Shown piece after piece: positions 22,628 to 34,687 of a stretch of DNA of 64,000 nucleotides. Each line of letters starts with the position of its first letter. The stretch's first letter is position 1. Source of the DNA: Corythucha ciliata (Eukaryota; Arthropoda; Insecta; Hemiptera; Tingidae). The position numbers and the translations under genes were made by a program. The stretch lies in contig CM075939.1 of NCBI GenBank assembly GCA_038030265.1, positions 48,837,253-48,901,252 of the forward strand, in the 5' to 3' direction. The notes below the pieces were generated by a model, which worked only from the letters and a program-made list of their open reading frames with translations, was not told the DNA's origin and ran no database searches.

Positions 22628-23676
22628 AGGCTGGCGTACTTACATAGCACGGAGCTAGTCGCTGTCTTGGAAGTGCTCAGAACAAAAGCGAGCAAAGTTG
22701 GACACAGGTTTTCCAATCCGAAATTTTATTTGCCAAGTTTTCCTTATATTTGCATCGGCAGGGAATCGGTGGAACTCCCACGTTAAGGGTTCGATTGTTA
22801 CTCGAACATTGGGGAACGCAACGCTCCCGTCGAATCTTTTTCAACTTTCGATGCTCAGACGCGTAGAGTGGTCCATTATAAACGCCTGTAATGAACAATT
22901 TATTGGAGAAATAAAATAATGAAAAACAATAATAAGTTGGCTTGCCTCACAACACTACTGGGTGATTAGGGGTTATTTACCCAAGTGCCTACCCACTCAT
23001 ATAATAAGTGGCACACTCTATAATCTCCTTCACAGGCCAATACAGCGGTTCGAAGTCAATTCAGCTTTACAGCCTTACAGGACACGTGTAAGGATTAAAA
23101 CCAAGCTCGTACAGGTAAATGGCGCGCGGTTTTAATGCCTGGAAAACTTTCGGATATTACTGTTTTGGCTTGCTCTCTGAAGTGAAACGACAAACTTTCG
23201 TCAATGGAGCATATACAGTTATTAAGTTTGGAGTAATTTACTTTTCCAATATTCGGTAGGTACGGCTGCTTTAAAAGTTGGGTAAATCAAATGATTGGGA
23301 ACTTATTCCAGGAGGAAGGCGAACCTAAACACATTCTTGAATCAGGAAGCTACTTTATTTCCCCATCTCCAACCCTTAAGCCCCTAACCCACTCACTCGA
23401 ATAGCATAAGTTTGTCGAAGAAACGCCGAGAAGGCTAATTAAGTTCGTCTCTTCGAAGTTCTACCATTCCCATACGGGCGGAGAGAGAGAGAGAGAGTGA
23501 GTGAGTTAGAGACGTCGACGGATGAAACTTGAATGAAAACAGGTGGATAAGAGAGGAGAATGGAATGCGAAACTTCCATGTTTATGCATTCCGAGCTTTT
23601 CCACACCTGATCAACCCATTCACTCAATTAAAACACCCAAGCACCCCCCCTCTACCACACAAACAAAAATACTTAC
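22628..23676. other. non-coding, nothing recognised apart from a GA microsatellite
   Basis: No conserved coding or RNA feature is seen. A (GA)n tract lies at 23481-23498. Confidence 0.4.
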
Positions 23677-23783
23677 ATTGAGATCGTCAAGATTCACACA
23701 CGTCGTATAATTTGACCAGACTTGACCCGATTCCGGATGTTTGAACCACGTCCCATTCTCAGTACACTCCTTGTGCGCTTTTC
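23677..23783 (-). CDS. class B (secretin-family) GPCR exon, hormone-receptor domain
   Basis: Read on the minus strand, a 107-nt exon is framed by a consensus acceptor (TTTCAG before 23783) and donor GTAAGT (23671-23676). It encodes [16 protein letters not shown], then [15 protein letters not shown]. The C..NG.W...HP......WSNYT.C pattern is the second half of the extracellular hormone-binding domain of class B receptors, which binds neuropeptides at the cell surface; the calcitonin/DH31-like and PDF-like receptors are the closest patterns I recall. The exon starts in phase 1. The seven-helix exons should lie at lower coordinates or outside the window. A candidate upstream exon is at 62264-62363. 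Confidence 0.7.
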
Positions 23784-24175
23784 CTGAAATAGAAACGAAT
23801 AAAACAGAAATTAAATTTCAAACTTGAAAAAAGGAACCCCATCCCCCATCGTGCTACTCTTTTTACGTTAAAATTCGTATAGCACAGCAACAGAAATCCC
23901 ATTATAATGAAATATTCTTGAGAAAGCTGAGATCTCTGTACTAAAAGTCACTTTAAGTAAGACTGTAATGAGATCACAGAATTTTCGCAGTGAATTTAAT
24001 ACGGGAAATACGCCTTTAAAAAGTGTTTACTTTCTTGAGGAAAAGGCCCATGCACGATGAATACGCGAAATCAAAATGGAAATTATAGAGTGAAAAATCG
24101 ATACAGATGGATGGGGTCGATTGATGGGGCGACGAGGTAATAGGATTACTTTCTCTGTTTCTGAGAAACTCGGCA

Positions 24176-24203
24176 TTTTTTTTTTTTTTTTTTTTTTTTT
24201 TTT
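24176..24203 (+). repeat. poly(T) tract
   Basis: Run of 28 T residues. Confidence 0.9.
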
Positions 24204-26464
24204 AGTGGGGAATTGCCTGAAGGAAGTTGAATATTTCAGTCACATCCAGCCAGGTTCCTTACAGACTTATAAGACGCGCTCTCTATACGCGCTAATTTTC
24301 ATTTTGAGAACATCCCGCTATGGCCTGGAAACTCAAACGTGACATTCGCCCCGGCCTTGTCAAGCTTATATTATCTCCCCCATACATTCTACCATGTTTG
24401 GTTGCAAACGTCTTTGAGATTTCTTTTCGCTCAAAGAGGTAGCATGTCTCAATAATAAAAAGGCAGCAGTTGCTACTAATTGACGAGGGGGATGCCGCGC
24501 CACTCATATCCCAGCCCCTAAAAACTTCTTTTTTTTTTCAATTCGTTTTCTCAAGGCCTCTAAATGGAAATAAAATTCACGTCGAAAAAAGATAAGAATC
24601 CTCTCTCTTTTCTCAAAGTTTACGGTGTAGCATAAATGGATGTGAAATTTTGTTTTTTCCAGGATTTATAGCATCGAGGCGTTATCTGCCCGGCAGTCGG
24701 GAGGTAGAGGAGTACGTAAAAGAAAAAGGAAAGCGAGCAGAAGTAAGTTATAGGAGAGGGTTGAAGGATAGTATAAGAAGACCTCGTCGTTTTTTATTTT
24801 TCTTTAAGGACCTTTCTCCACTCCTCCTTTTCCACAATACACACTCACACTCATTCTTCATATCCAAACAACGGAGTTGAACGCTAGAGTTTCGATGATA
24901 CAAATCCTCCTTCCCTCACTTTCAAATCCACCGGAATATAATGCTCAATGGTGATCGGAGCGCAGTTCTTCTCTTCTAACCTGTTGATATATGAGAGTAG
25001 TGAGCTTGAAAGGATACTCGTGGTGTGGAGTGGGACGGGGAAACGGATTGACAGCATCCTAAATTTATTTTTTATTTTCTTGGTTATAAGCCAAAAAACC
25101 TTTCTACGTGGAGAATGAATTATTTAATTTTGATTGCCACGACTCTTTATAATAATACAGACGTTGGCATGGTGATGTATATGCTGAAAGGTCTGGCAGT
25201 TGAGTTTGGAAAGGAACGAGGTAAGATTATTTCACTCGTTTTCTTTTCTCACATTTTGGCTCATCTCCCAAACAAAAGGGACAGGGGGCCATTCAACAAT
25301 TTGTTTAAAGTCGTGTTTTATACTCAAAGGGTGTTGTTATGAGGCCCCTCCGCATGCTTTCTCTGCTTAGCCGCCAAATCTAGAGTGAAAACCCTCGCCT
25401 TTTTTTTTTCCACCGAATTCAAGTACAATGCACGATAGAACAAAAAACGCTAAGAACGGTAAAAATAGCTTTTGTTGCTTCGATTCCATCACAATTTGAC
25501 ATTTTTCTAAAACACACGGGTGCAGGCTACCCAATAGGAGGGACGGACAAAAAGGAGGACTGCCCGTTTTATGATTTTCTATATACGTTCTACAGTTCGA
25601 ACACGTTTTCCAACAGGTAATTGAATTTTCCGACTTCATTCTTTATTGTTCAACATTTTCGACTTGATCTTTTATTTTGAAATCCTAGCCATCCCCCTCC
25701 ACCCCCATCATCATTCTATCCAACTTCTACAGAATTCGATTTCCAGGAGAAACTAACTGGGTCAACGTGTGAATTTTCTTAGGATCAAACAAATGGGCGC
25801 TTTACTGGGTAATGTAGAGTGAGAACGAAGAGAAGTTAATTATCGCGGGATACGGATATAGTGTGAGTGAGTGGAAAGAGGGAAGGGCCATGGTCTTAAT
25901 ATAGTCCCCCTTTTAATTGATGTGGTAGTGGGGGGAAAAAAAAAAGAAGTCTCTTTTCGGGCGTTCCTACAAAGACAGACACGAAGGGGCCAAAAGGCTA
26001 TAGGTTAATACATGGACGAAAGTTCAAAAGTGAAAATTATCTCCTTCCCCCCTCCCCCCAGCACTCAGCCCTCCACGTCATCGACTTTTGGGTGAACCGC
26101 ACTTAAATTCCTCTTTGGCCCTAGTCGTCTCGTATAAAAGTGTTAACACTTCGACGGGGAAAAGTGGTGTTGACTGTTGAAATGACTGCGCTTAGTAAGA
26201 ATTTTCTTCTCTTTCTATCTCTCTTTCTCTTTTCATCTCAGTTCTGAGGGATTACCATAAATTTCCAGAGTTTCGGTGTCAGTCAGATTGTTTTTTTTAG
26301 CTCAATTTCCTTTATTTTGTAGTATTGGGTAGCTATTTAAAGACTCTTCGAGTGAATGATGTTTTTATTCAACAACCCTCAAGGGGCCAAATCTTGTGTC
26401 ATAAATTTTTTTTTTTTATCACGCGACAAGGCGATAAAATGCTTTGTCCACATTCTTGTGAGCT
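24204..26464. other. non-coding stretch, nothing recognised
   Basis: AT-rich sequence with short homopolymers and CT-rich patches. No supported coding, RNA or transposon feature was found. One exon-like open segment at 24663-24742 is discussed under rejected items. Confidence 0.4.
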
Positions 26465-26467
26465 TAA

Positions 26468-26596
26468 GGCCCGTTTTTACCGACGCCGATCAACAAGTAA
26501 TCACGATTACAATCTACCATTTTGTATCATAAATATTAAGGTCGCTAATGGCAAACAATCGGGATCAATTATAAACTGTGTTGGTGAAAACGGGTC
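26468..26596. mobile_element. Harbinger-like MITE (TAA target duplication)
   Basis: It begins GGCCCGTTTTTACCGAC and ends GGTGAAAACGGGTC, inverted with respect to each other. TAA flanks it on both sides, at 26465-26467 and 26597-26599. Length is 129 bp. The TIR starting GG with a TTA/TAA duplication is as in PIF/Harbinger MITEs. The same family occurs at 28345-28494. Confidence 0.7.
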
Positions 26597-27002
26597 TAAA
26601 GGTCGGTTAAGGCTATTCGGACGTGACGTCGGAACACGCTGTCCCACGTGTGATACAAAGTTACAGAAAAGGCTATTGATTGTTTGTGTTTCACATTGCT
26701 CTGACCGTGACGTGGGGACACGTGGGATGCGATGCGTGTCCGAGCAATGTAAACGCTAACGTACAAAATCCCATGTTGGACTTTTTATCACACGTGGGAC
26801 AGCGTGTTCCTACGTGTGATGTAAAAGTCCAACATAGGCTTTTGTTATGTTACGGACGCGCATCATCCCACGTGTTCCCACGTCACGTCAGAGCAATGTG
26901 AACGCAAACAAACAAAAGCTTTTTTCTGGAATTTCATTGTATCACACGTGGGACAGCGTGTTCCCACGTCACGTCCGAATAGTCTGAATCGACCTTTAGA
27001 CC
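26597..27002. mobile_element. near-palindromic hairpin MITE rich in CACGTG
   Basis: It directly abuts the preceding MITE. The outer arms TAAAGGTCGGTTAAGGCTAT and GGACGTGACG are mirrored at the right end by CGTCACGTCCGAATAG and GACCTTTA. Inner arms repeat ACACGCTGTCCCACGTGTGA, and again AAAGTCCAACAT near the centre. Nearly the whole 400 bp folds on itself, with at least three nested arm pairs and many CACGTG and GACGTGACG sites. Confidence 0.75.
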
Positions 27003-27129
27003 ACGACATTCGATTTGACGTTACTCGTGCCTCCCCGACTTGATTTTTTCAACTGCCACATTCAACCTTTTCTGCATAGCGTGGTATCATTAGTGAGGCT
27101 GGACTTGACCTCAATATCCGCTAGCCACC

Positions 27130-27430
27130 ACAGTTGGTAAAAAACAAATTTTTAGTGAATTTCAATCAAACTTTCCAAGTTAGGCACTTCCGAAGAACAC
27201 ATTTCACCGGTTAGGGCTCTATCAAATACCGAAATCTCATATTTGGCTCTTCTGAAACAAGAATTTAGTGGAATTCGCTTCCTTGAAAATCTGATCGTTA
27301 GTTTGGCTCACCCTAAAAACTATAAATTCTGATGGTTTCGCTCCACAAAACCAAATTGTAGTCATATGGGGTAAGCAAAAGTTATACGGCCAACAAATAA
27401 TTCCAGTTTTGTGGCTCGATAGCCCCCGGT
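27130..27430 (-). repeat. block D-like minisatellite units, inverted
   Basis: Units such as CGGTTAGGGCTCTATC and ATTTGGCTCTTCTGAAAC read as the complement of the block D pattern (GAGCCAAA plus GAATTAGGTTTT). They are strongly diverged. Confidence 0.4.
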
Positions 27431-28344
27431 TGAGGGGCCATAGTCTAGTGAATTTGACGCACGATGGAGGTGAGGCGGGAAAAAATTGAATTTAAAAACG
27501 AATAATTTGCCAAAAAATTGAGATTTATAAGATTCTTGTGGAAAACGCTTATTTTCTGGTTTGAGGTCTGGAGGTTTCTGGATCTTCGAGAATGAGTTAC
27601 CACATTTTGAACAAAACAAGAGGATATTACAATGAATTGAAGGATTCCCGTGATAAAATTAACCATTTTTGGCCGGACAATCTTGATTTAATGACTAGCC
27701 TGATAGTTTTTAGGCCGAATTATACGTTTCTGGTGTAAAACAGTCATTCCATGTAGCCGTACCTGAAAGGGAAAGCGATTCAAGAACCAACCAGTCCACT
27801 TGTTTGCGCAATGTGTAGTATAAACAACTCAAATTTAGCTGTTTATGATCACTTAACCGTGTGATTTGACCAATTTCATTTATTTTAGCCGCAAATTAGA
27901 CATTTTTCTTAATTTTGGTCCAGTTTTTTAACGAATTAGAATTTTTGGTGTTTTAAGTAATGGGAATGAGCGCCTTTTCTCTATTTTAAACAATAACCAG
28001 CGATTTTAACCGCGGATTAGCGTTATAACTTCAATTTTATCCGTGAACTAACGCATTTTCTCACTTAAACACTTTTTCTCACTTATAGCCGCATGAATTT
28101 GCGTTTTTTCTCACCCACAGCCACGAGTTTTCTCTAGAAACCGCTAAACGGCTTTTTCTCGATTTTTACCGCGTATTAGCAGTTTTCGTCAAACTAAGCT
28201 GTAAATGAACTGTTTATCCTAATTTTAGCCGCGAATCGCCGCTATCTCTTAATCCGCAAATCAGTGTTTTTTCCCATTTTTGGCAGCGATGTATTGAATT
28301 ATGGCCATGAATTAGTCTTTAGGCACGCAGAAACCAACAATTTA

Positions 28345-28494
28345 GGCCCATTTTCACCAACAAAATTGATCTCGTTTAAAGTTGATCGTGATTAGTTGCC
28401 AATAGCAACCCATATGAATTCTGATGTAAGTATTTACATTGTAATCGCGATTAGTTGTTGATCTTGGTTTAATCGGGCTTGGTGAAATCGGGCC
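28345..28494. mobile_element. Harbinger-like MITE (TTA target duplication)
   Basis: Begins GGCCCATTTTCACCAA and ends TTGGTGAAATCGGGCC. TTA flanks both sides (28342-28344 and 28495-28497). It is 150 bp and related to 26468-26596. It is inserted inside the block B array. Confidence 0.75.
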
Positions 28495-28667
28495 TTAGTG
28501 TTTTATCAATTTTTTTGTTAGGTAGCGGTGAATTTGCGTTTCCCTCAATTTTAACCGCGAATTAGCAATATTTTTCTCACTTTTGGTGTTTTTACCCGTG
28601 GACATGTACCCTGAGCAGCGATTTAGCGCTTTTTATAAATATTCGGTGTAAAAGGTACACCCTAAAC

Positions 28668-28960
28668 CAGGGCCGGCCAATTATTTTTTATGGTCGTGGG
28701 CCACAAACCTGATTGTAAGAACTCGGGGGGGGGGGGGGGCACCCATCCTCACCCCCCGAACACAACACTTAAATCTTTTAGCAAATGGCCGTGACGCTCT
28801 GAATAAAACGCACTTAACGATTGAATAATATAGTGTTTTCCATTTGCACAAAAATGTGCCCCGGGGCAGCTCATATTGCAGTACCGGTCTTGGACATTTG
28901 GCGCCCCCGGGTGAATCTTTGACCTGCGCCACCATCACTCCCCTGAAGTTACCATCAGCG
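28668..28960. mobile_element. segment with a hAT-like terminus
   Basis: CCAGGGCCGGCCAATTATT followed by TGGTCGTGGGCCACA resembles the ends of non-autonomous hAT-type elements. It interrupts block B and contains a run of 15 G near 28725. The opposite end is not clear. Confidence 0.35.
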
Positions 28961-30800
28961 TAACCCACTTCATCACTTCTTCTCAATTTCATCGGTGAAT
29001 TAGCGATTTGTCTCCATGTCATACGCGAAATAGCGATTTTTCTTGCAATGAATTTGTGTCTTTCCTGATTTTAGGCGCAAATGAGCGGATTTTTCCCAAT
29101 TTTCTAATAGAAAATTAGCGCTATTTTCTAATTTTAGCCACGAGTTGCCTCCGGAAACCGTGACTTGGCATTTTAACTCAATTTATTTCCGTGAGTTAGC
29201 AATACGTTCACATTGCTATCTATTTATCCCCCTAAATAGTCCACTATTTTAGCAACTAATTTTACAATACAACAAATTTTAACCAAACACATTTTAACGA
29301 AAGCCAATTTTTCCCAATTTTCACAGTGAATTAAAGCTTTTTCTTAATTTTATCTGCAAATTAGCGAAAGTTACCTTCAGAAGCCGCGAATTAGCGTTTT
29401 TTCCACACTTCAGCACTTCTTCTCGACTTGAAACGGCGAATTAGCGATTTTCTCCACTTTAACCGTGAATCCGTGATTTCAGCCAGCTAATGAGAGATTT
29501 TATCTAATTTTAACAAGTGCGAATTAGCGATTTTTTCACTTCTAGCCATGAATTAGCGCTTTTTCTCAGACTGAGACACGAACAGTTGCGTTCTGATTGA
29601 GCCACGAATTTATGTTTTCGTAATTTTCAGGCGTGAATTAGCGCTGAGCTCGCTGCGTTTTATGCATTTGCCTTGTCAATTGGCGAACGCAGAAAATTGA
29701 TTAGGTGGAGGAGAATTTGACAAACTGACAACATGGTCCCCCTCCACAACAACAGGACGGGGTGGGGGGACCACGAGATTTTCTTCGGGGTTTTTTTTTT
29801 TTCTGTAACTCGAAAGATACAGTTTGCATCACAACAGTGGCGGAGCAACACCTATCGGGGCGCGGGGCGGAAATCTCTAGGAGGCCATTTAGTCTCCAAT
29901 TAAACTAGGAATATACTTTTTAGCAGCGTTGAAGTACATATTTTTCTCAATTTTAGCCACAAAATTGCCTCCTAAATCTGCTTATGTGCGTTTTCTCAAT
30001 TTTATCCGTGCATTAGCTCATTTTCTCATTTTTAGCTGTGAATTGGCGCTTTTTATAAGTTCTTAGCCGTGAAGTAACCTCAAGAATCCGCAAAGTAGGT
30101 AGCGTTTGAGTGCTCTTTCCCAATTTTATCCGCAAATTAGCAATTTTTCTAAATTTAAGCTGAGAATAGGCGCTTTTCTACATTTTAAACGCCGATTCGT
30201 GTTTTTTTCTATTTATTACCAGCGCTTTTTCTCAATTTTATTCCCAAAGTTGCCCAGGAATCTGCAGGTTGGCGTTTTATAAATTTCAGCTTTGAATTAG
30301 CCTATTTACCCTCAATTTTAGCAGTGAATAAGCACATTTATTAATTTTAGCGGCGAATTATAGCGCTTTTTCTCGATTTTATCCGTAAAATTGAAATTTT
30401 TCATACGTTAGTTGTGAATTAAAGTTTTCCTTCGCTTTTAGACGCTAATCAGCGCTTTTTCTCAATTTCAGTCTCCAGCCCCGAGAATCCGACAGACAGC
30501 GTTTTCTGTGAGTTCGCGCTTTTTCTCAATTTTTAGTGTTTCGCTATTTTTGGACTCAAATTAGCGTTGTTCTTTTTTTCATCTGTGAATTAGTGTTTTT
30601 ATCAGTTTTAGCCGCGTGAATCAGCGTTTTTTCTCAAATTCAACCCCGAAGTTGCTTCGAAGAATCGGCGAGTTGGCGTTTTCTCAAGTTTAGCTGCGAA
30701 TTACCGGTTTTTCTGAATTTCAGCAGTGAATTAGCACATTTTATAAATTTTAGCTGCGATTTTTATGGGTTTTTCTCGGTTTTATCCGTAAAATCGTTCC

Positions 30801-30813
30801 TTAGCTGAGTTTT
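30801..30813. repeat. LINE target-site duplication, left copy
   Basis: TTAGCTGAGTTTT, repeated exactly at 33290-33302. Both are part of a block B unit, so the pre-insertion site can be inferred. Confidence 0.85.
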
Positions 30814-33289
30814 ATTATTATTATTATTATTTATTATTTATTTGCACAAGCATTTGCTATTGCAAGAGTTGGCCTTCATTATTTACACTTTTAGATTATA
30901 AATTCGTCAAAAATCACAAGTTCAGTTACACACCTTATTGAAAATTACAATTCATTTCTAGTTCTAATTTGCAGTGACCGTACCTAAAAACATAAAGTAA
31001 TCTAAAGTCAGATAAAAACACAAAAGAAATACGTAAATTAAAAGAAACCTTCATTAATTATAAATGCACGCATTCTTAGCGCCCTGGTAAGAAAGCTCGA
31101 TAACAACCTGACCTTTTGGCAGACGTCCGCGCACATAACCAACAGAAACTGCTCCATGGACAGTATATCATCACCGAGTAAGGCCATTCTCTCCCCTTTA
31201 AACACTGGACATTGAGCTACTAGATGGAAAATGGTATCCGGCTCCGCCCAATTGCAAAGCGGGCAGGGCTCCGACCTATCAAATTGAGCTTTACAATTTT
31301 GAGTGCTTACAAAAGATCTAGCTTCCCCGCCGAGCCTAACCTGACCCAACAGCCGCTTCACATGAGGGGACACTGAAAAGCTGAGGTACTCCGCACTCTT
31401 CAAGGTATTACTTTGAAGTAGCCCATAGTATCCATTAAACCGAGATTCAGTCACTTTAACCATATCACTATTAACTGTCTCTTCCTGCATCCGGTTTATA
31501 ACTTCTCCGATGGCTTTACTGAAAGTCAGTGAGTCCTGCGTTTTCCATAATTCTAAACCATGAAGATCACCAACCACACTTTTAATTTGACTTACCCAGT
31601 TATACTCAACGTCATTCTTAAGAGACGACAATTCTTGCAGCCTATTGAAACACAGCCGTGGTAGGCGATCTTTATCCATCCCTAACAACTTGCTCCACCA
31701 TGCCAACGCTTTTTTAATTACCGATATCTTCAAATGCACCAACCCAAATTCCTTGCGAACGTAATAGTCTGGGGTACAGCGTGGTAAGTGAAGGGCCGCT
31801 TTGAACCAACGCACTTGCACTCTCTCTACAACGTCGGAATATCGCAATCCCCATACTTCCGCACAGTACAGAGCAGTTGCAGAAACGACCGCCTTAAACA
31901 GTTTGGCCCATGAATCCGGTGTGCATATCCCACCCCCCTTGATAACACCAAGAGTCGATTTCGTGGCTTGCTCTCCTTTTTTTGTAGCAGCTACTGCATT
32001 CAATTTGAATTTTACTGATGACGAAAAAGTAACCCCTAGGTAGGTGAAGCTGCTCACCACCTCAATCTTTTCATCCCCTATGTAAAAATTATGTTGGCCG
32101 CTTCCCCCTCCCCTCTTGAATACAATTATATTGGACTTTTCGGCATTTACCTGCAGGCCATTTAGCTCACAGTAGCGGCACAAGCCACTCAGAATTTTCT
32201 GAAGTCCTATGCGGTTGTCGGCCAGAAGCACCAAATCATCCGCGTAAAAGATTGAAACTACATCATTCAGGTTGTCAACATTAAGGCCATATATACCCTG
32301 ATTCCGCAAGAAATTGTCCAAGTCCGCAACAAAAATGGCGAAAAGTAACGGCGATAAAACGTCCCCTTGCAGTACACCTTGGGTGATGTCGAAATTCCTA
32401 GTCGTGCGATTGCCTAAGCCGACATAAAAAGAAGAGTCCTTGTACAGGTTCTGAATGATCCTAAGCAACCTAGCGCTCACTCCAATACTGTATAATTTTT
32501 GCCACAGGAGATCGTGATTTACAGTATCGAAAGCCCGCTTGAAATCGATGAAAGCTGCAAAGACTTTACGTCCTTTGAGCCTGGTGTTTATGGCTACGAG
32601 GCTGCTCAAAGTGAAAATACAGTCCACACACCCCCTTCCCTTTCTGAAACCATTCTGGTTTTCGGGTAGGAGTCCCCGTGAATTGACCCAACTAATGAGT
32701 CTTTCCAGAATGATCTGGTTGAAAACCTTCACAACAGAATTCAGGAGAGAGATTCCCCTATAATTAGACGGGTCGGTTCTGCTCCCTTTTTTAAAAAGCA
32801 GAAAACATTTGATTTTTGTCCATGATTCAGGGATCTCCCCGCTGGAAAAAACACGATTGAACAAATGACATAAAAGTTCCACCCAAGGGTCTGGCAGGGC
32901 TTTGTAAAATTCGTACGAGATCCCATCATCCCCAGCAGCCTTATTGTTTTTAAGTCTATCCAGAACCATTCTCAGCTCCTGAGTAGTTATGGGAGAGTCT
33001 AAATCAGGGTCATACTGCCCAAAGAAAACTTTTTCCGGTAAAGCCACATTTCTACCAGGATACAGCTTTTCAAGGAACTGTTCCACGCTTGATACGTCTA
33101 ACTGCGGCGAAGTACTTCCAGCATTTCTTAAAAATTTGACTGTGTCCCAAAAACCTTTGCTGTCTTTTACTTGAAGGAGCTTTTTTTGCACACTCTTCCA
33201 GTACTGCTCTTTTTTCTGCGCGAGCAACTTAGTGTAGAGTTTTTTGCTGCCAAGGTATTGCCCCAGCCAGGGCTGTATGAAGGCGTAAA
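30814..33289 (-). mobile_element. 5'-truncated non-LTR retrotransposon (LINE)
   Basis: A 2476 bp insertion on the minus strand, bounded by a 13 bp target-site duplication. Its 3' end (left) is a (TAA)n-like tail at 30814-30840, as in I-type and some other LINE clades. The reading frame runs open into the right-hand duplication, so the 5' part with the endonuclease was never copied: a normal 5' truncation. The host sequence is the block B array. Confidence 0.9.
31038..33289 (-). pseudogene. LINE ORF2 fragment: reverse transcriptase and C-terminal zinc motif
   Basis: About 750 codons are open from the truncated 5' end (33289) to the stop at 31038; no true start codon is present because of the truncation. 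Reverse transcriptase motifs in order: NNKAAGDDGI, NYRGISLLN, NGFRKGRGC, AFIDFKRAFDTV, QGDVLSPLLF, and the catalytic FYADDLVLLA (about 32231-32250). The C-terminus has CPLCNWAEPDTIFHLVAQC, a C-x2-C-H-C motif seen in I/R1/LOA-like LINEs. There are no internal stops or frameshifts, which points to recent insertion. It cannot mobilise itself without the missing endonuclease. Confidence 0.9.
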
Positions 33290-33302
33290 TTAGCTGAGTT
33301 TT
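33290..33302. repeat. LINE target-site duplication, right copy
   Basis: TTAGCTGAGTTTT, identical to 30801-30813. Confidence 0.85.
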
Positions 33303-33715
33303 CTTCCACTTTTATTTACACGCATATTCGCGTTTTTGTCCAATGTTGCCCAGAAAATCCATGAATTGGTGTTTCTCCATTTCAGCTGTGAATTTGCGCT
33401 TTTTCTCAATTCTTAAAGCTACTAAATTGTACCACTTTACCCCAATTTTGTCTGTGAATTAGCGTGTTTCTTGTTTTTTAATACGCGAATTTCTCGTTTT
33501 TCTCTTTTTCATCCTTGAATTGGCGCTTTTCTCAGTTTTAGCTGCGTTAATATGCGTTTTTCCCTCAACAATTGCTGATTTTGCGTTGTCTCAATGTCAG
33601 CTTTGAAGCAGCGCTTTTTATCAATATTAACAGCCATGAATTTCAGCAGTTTTTCTCAATGTCAGCCGTAAATCAACTTTTTTTTCAATCTTAGAAGCGA
33701 GTTTAGCCATTTGTA
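33303..33715 (+). repeat. minisatellite block B, continuation right of the LINE
   Basis: Same forward units as 27870-30800, with GAATTTGCGCTTTTTCTCAA-type repeats. Confidence 0.7.
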
Positions 33716-33748
33716 TCATCTTATCTACTCAAACATCCTGATTTTTTT

Positions 33749-34687
33749 TTATTTCTTTTTGTTTTTTTCATCAAGAGAAAGGCTTGCTACCAAATGGTCT
33801 AGCCTATCGTACCTAGAGTCCATTTTCACGTCTTTTGATGGACGTCCTCGATTTGGCTTAGAAGATCCATAAGTTTCGAGGATATTGGTGGCAAGCCGAC
33901 GTCGAAATGCCAGATGGTCCAATTTGCCTCCTTTCCGCCTGATGGAGCTGCCATGCATTTTGTTCCGCCACGTCAACGAGACGAGCTAGCAGAGGGAAAT
34001 ACCACTTTTTCCCCCTGATCGAGACTCGGTATAACTCGGTATTCTGATCTGCTCGATCGACGCCGCCCATGAATTGATTATATTCATGAATGAGTCGAGG
34101 CTGATGAATTGTTTTTCTTCTTTTTTCTTCCCTTGAAAACCTCTTGACGGGATGCAGGGGACTCACCGTGTCGAAATTGGTGGCGACCGTCACTATATTG
34201 TTGTCGTTCCATTGAACGATTGAGAGACCTATTTGCATTTTCAAAAGTTAGTTTTTAACTTCAGTAGAAAAAAAACTAGCTGCTATCAATGTACCTACTT
34301 ACATTTCATCGTGTCCGAAATTACTTCGAACGACCCTCTAGGTTTCTTTTTCATTTCTTCCACCGGCAAAGTGGGACATTTTTCCCTAAGCGGTTCTGCC
34401 TGACAGTTCCTGTCGCAAGGATCCGGCGACGATGAAGATCAGTTAAGAGATCTTTACTCGTGAATAGGTTATCGAAAAATAATCGGTATGGTAGCCCCGG
34501 CTCTAGGCGATCCGCGTAGGACATGATCACGCCATATCCCATACGCATTTCTTCGTAATTTTTTGAAAGAGTTCCCGCACCCTGGTTCGGCTCGAGCCAT
34601 GCGACGTATTCTCCACTGGTGCAGCCACTCCAAAATTTGTAGCCGTAACGTATAGGTTTGCCTGCAATGTAAGATACATTATCCACA
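33749..34687 (-). pseudogene. piggyBac-type transposase, broken and cut by gap
   Basis: Minus-strand translation shows piggyBac (DDE_Tnp_1_7) landmarks: FFDNLFTSKDLLTDL and ILATGTVRQNRLG (34400-34500), VQWNDNNIVTVATNFD, NQFMGGVDRADQN with RGKKWYFPL (33990-34090), and FRRRLATNILETYG near 33880. There is a likely 74 bp intron at 34229-34302 with good GT-AG sites. Two frameshifts break the frame: one at an A run near 34380, and one near 33935 after AWQLHQ. The usual C-terminal cysteine-rich domain is missing. The N-terminal half lies in the 500 bp gap or is lost. Block B flanks both sides, so the element sits in that array. Confidence 0.8.

Larger units (their letters stand above)
27870..30800 (+). 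repeat. minisatellite block B, long forward array
   Basis: About 2.9 kb of diverged 29-31 bp units with TTTTTCTCAATTTTAGCCGC and GAATTAGCG. It is interrupted by a MITE (28345-28494), a segment with a hAT-like end (28668-28960) and unrelated sequence at 29655-29890. The array continues beyond the LINE insertion at 33303-33715. Confidence 0.75.

Noticed and set aside
24663..24742. 80 bp open segment with good acceptor (TTTTCCAG) and donor (GTAAGT)
   Set aside because: No conserved motif in the peptide, no partner exon found, and splice-like signals arise by chance in 64 kb.
28681..29022. 113-codon minus-strand open frame
   Set aside because: It spans a G run, a hAT-like end and minisatellite; the composition explains the open frame.
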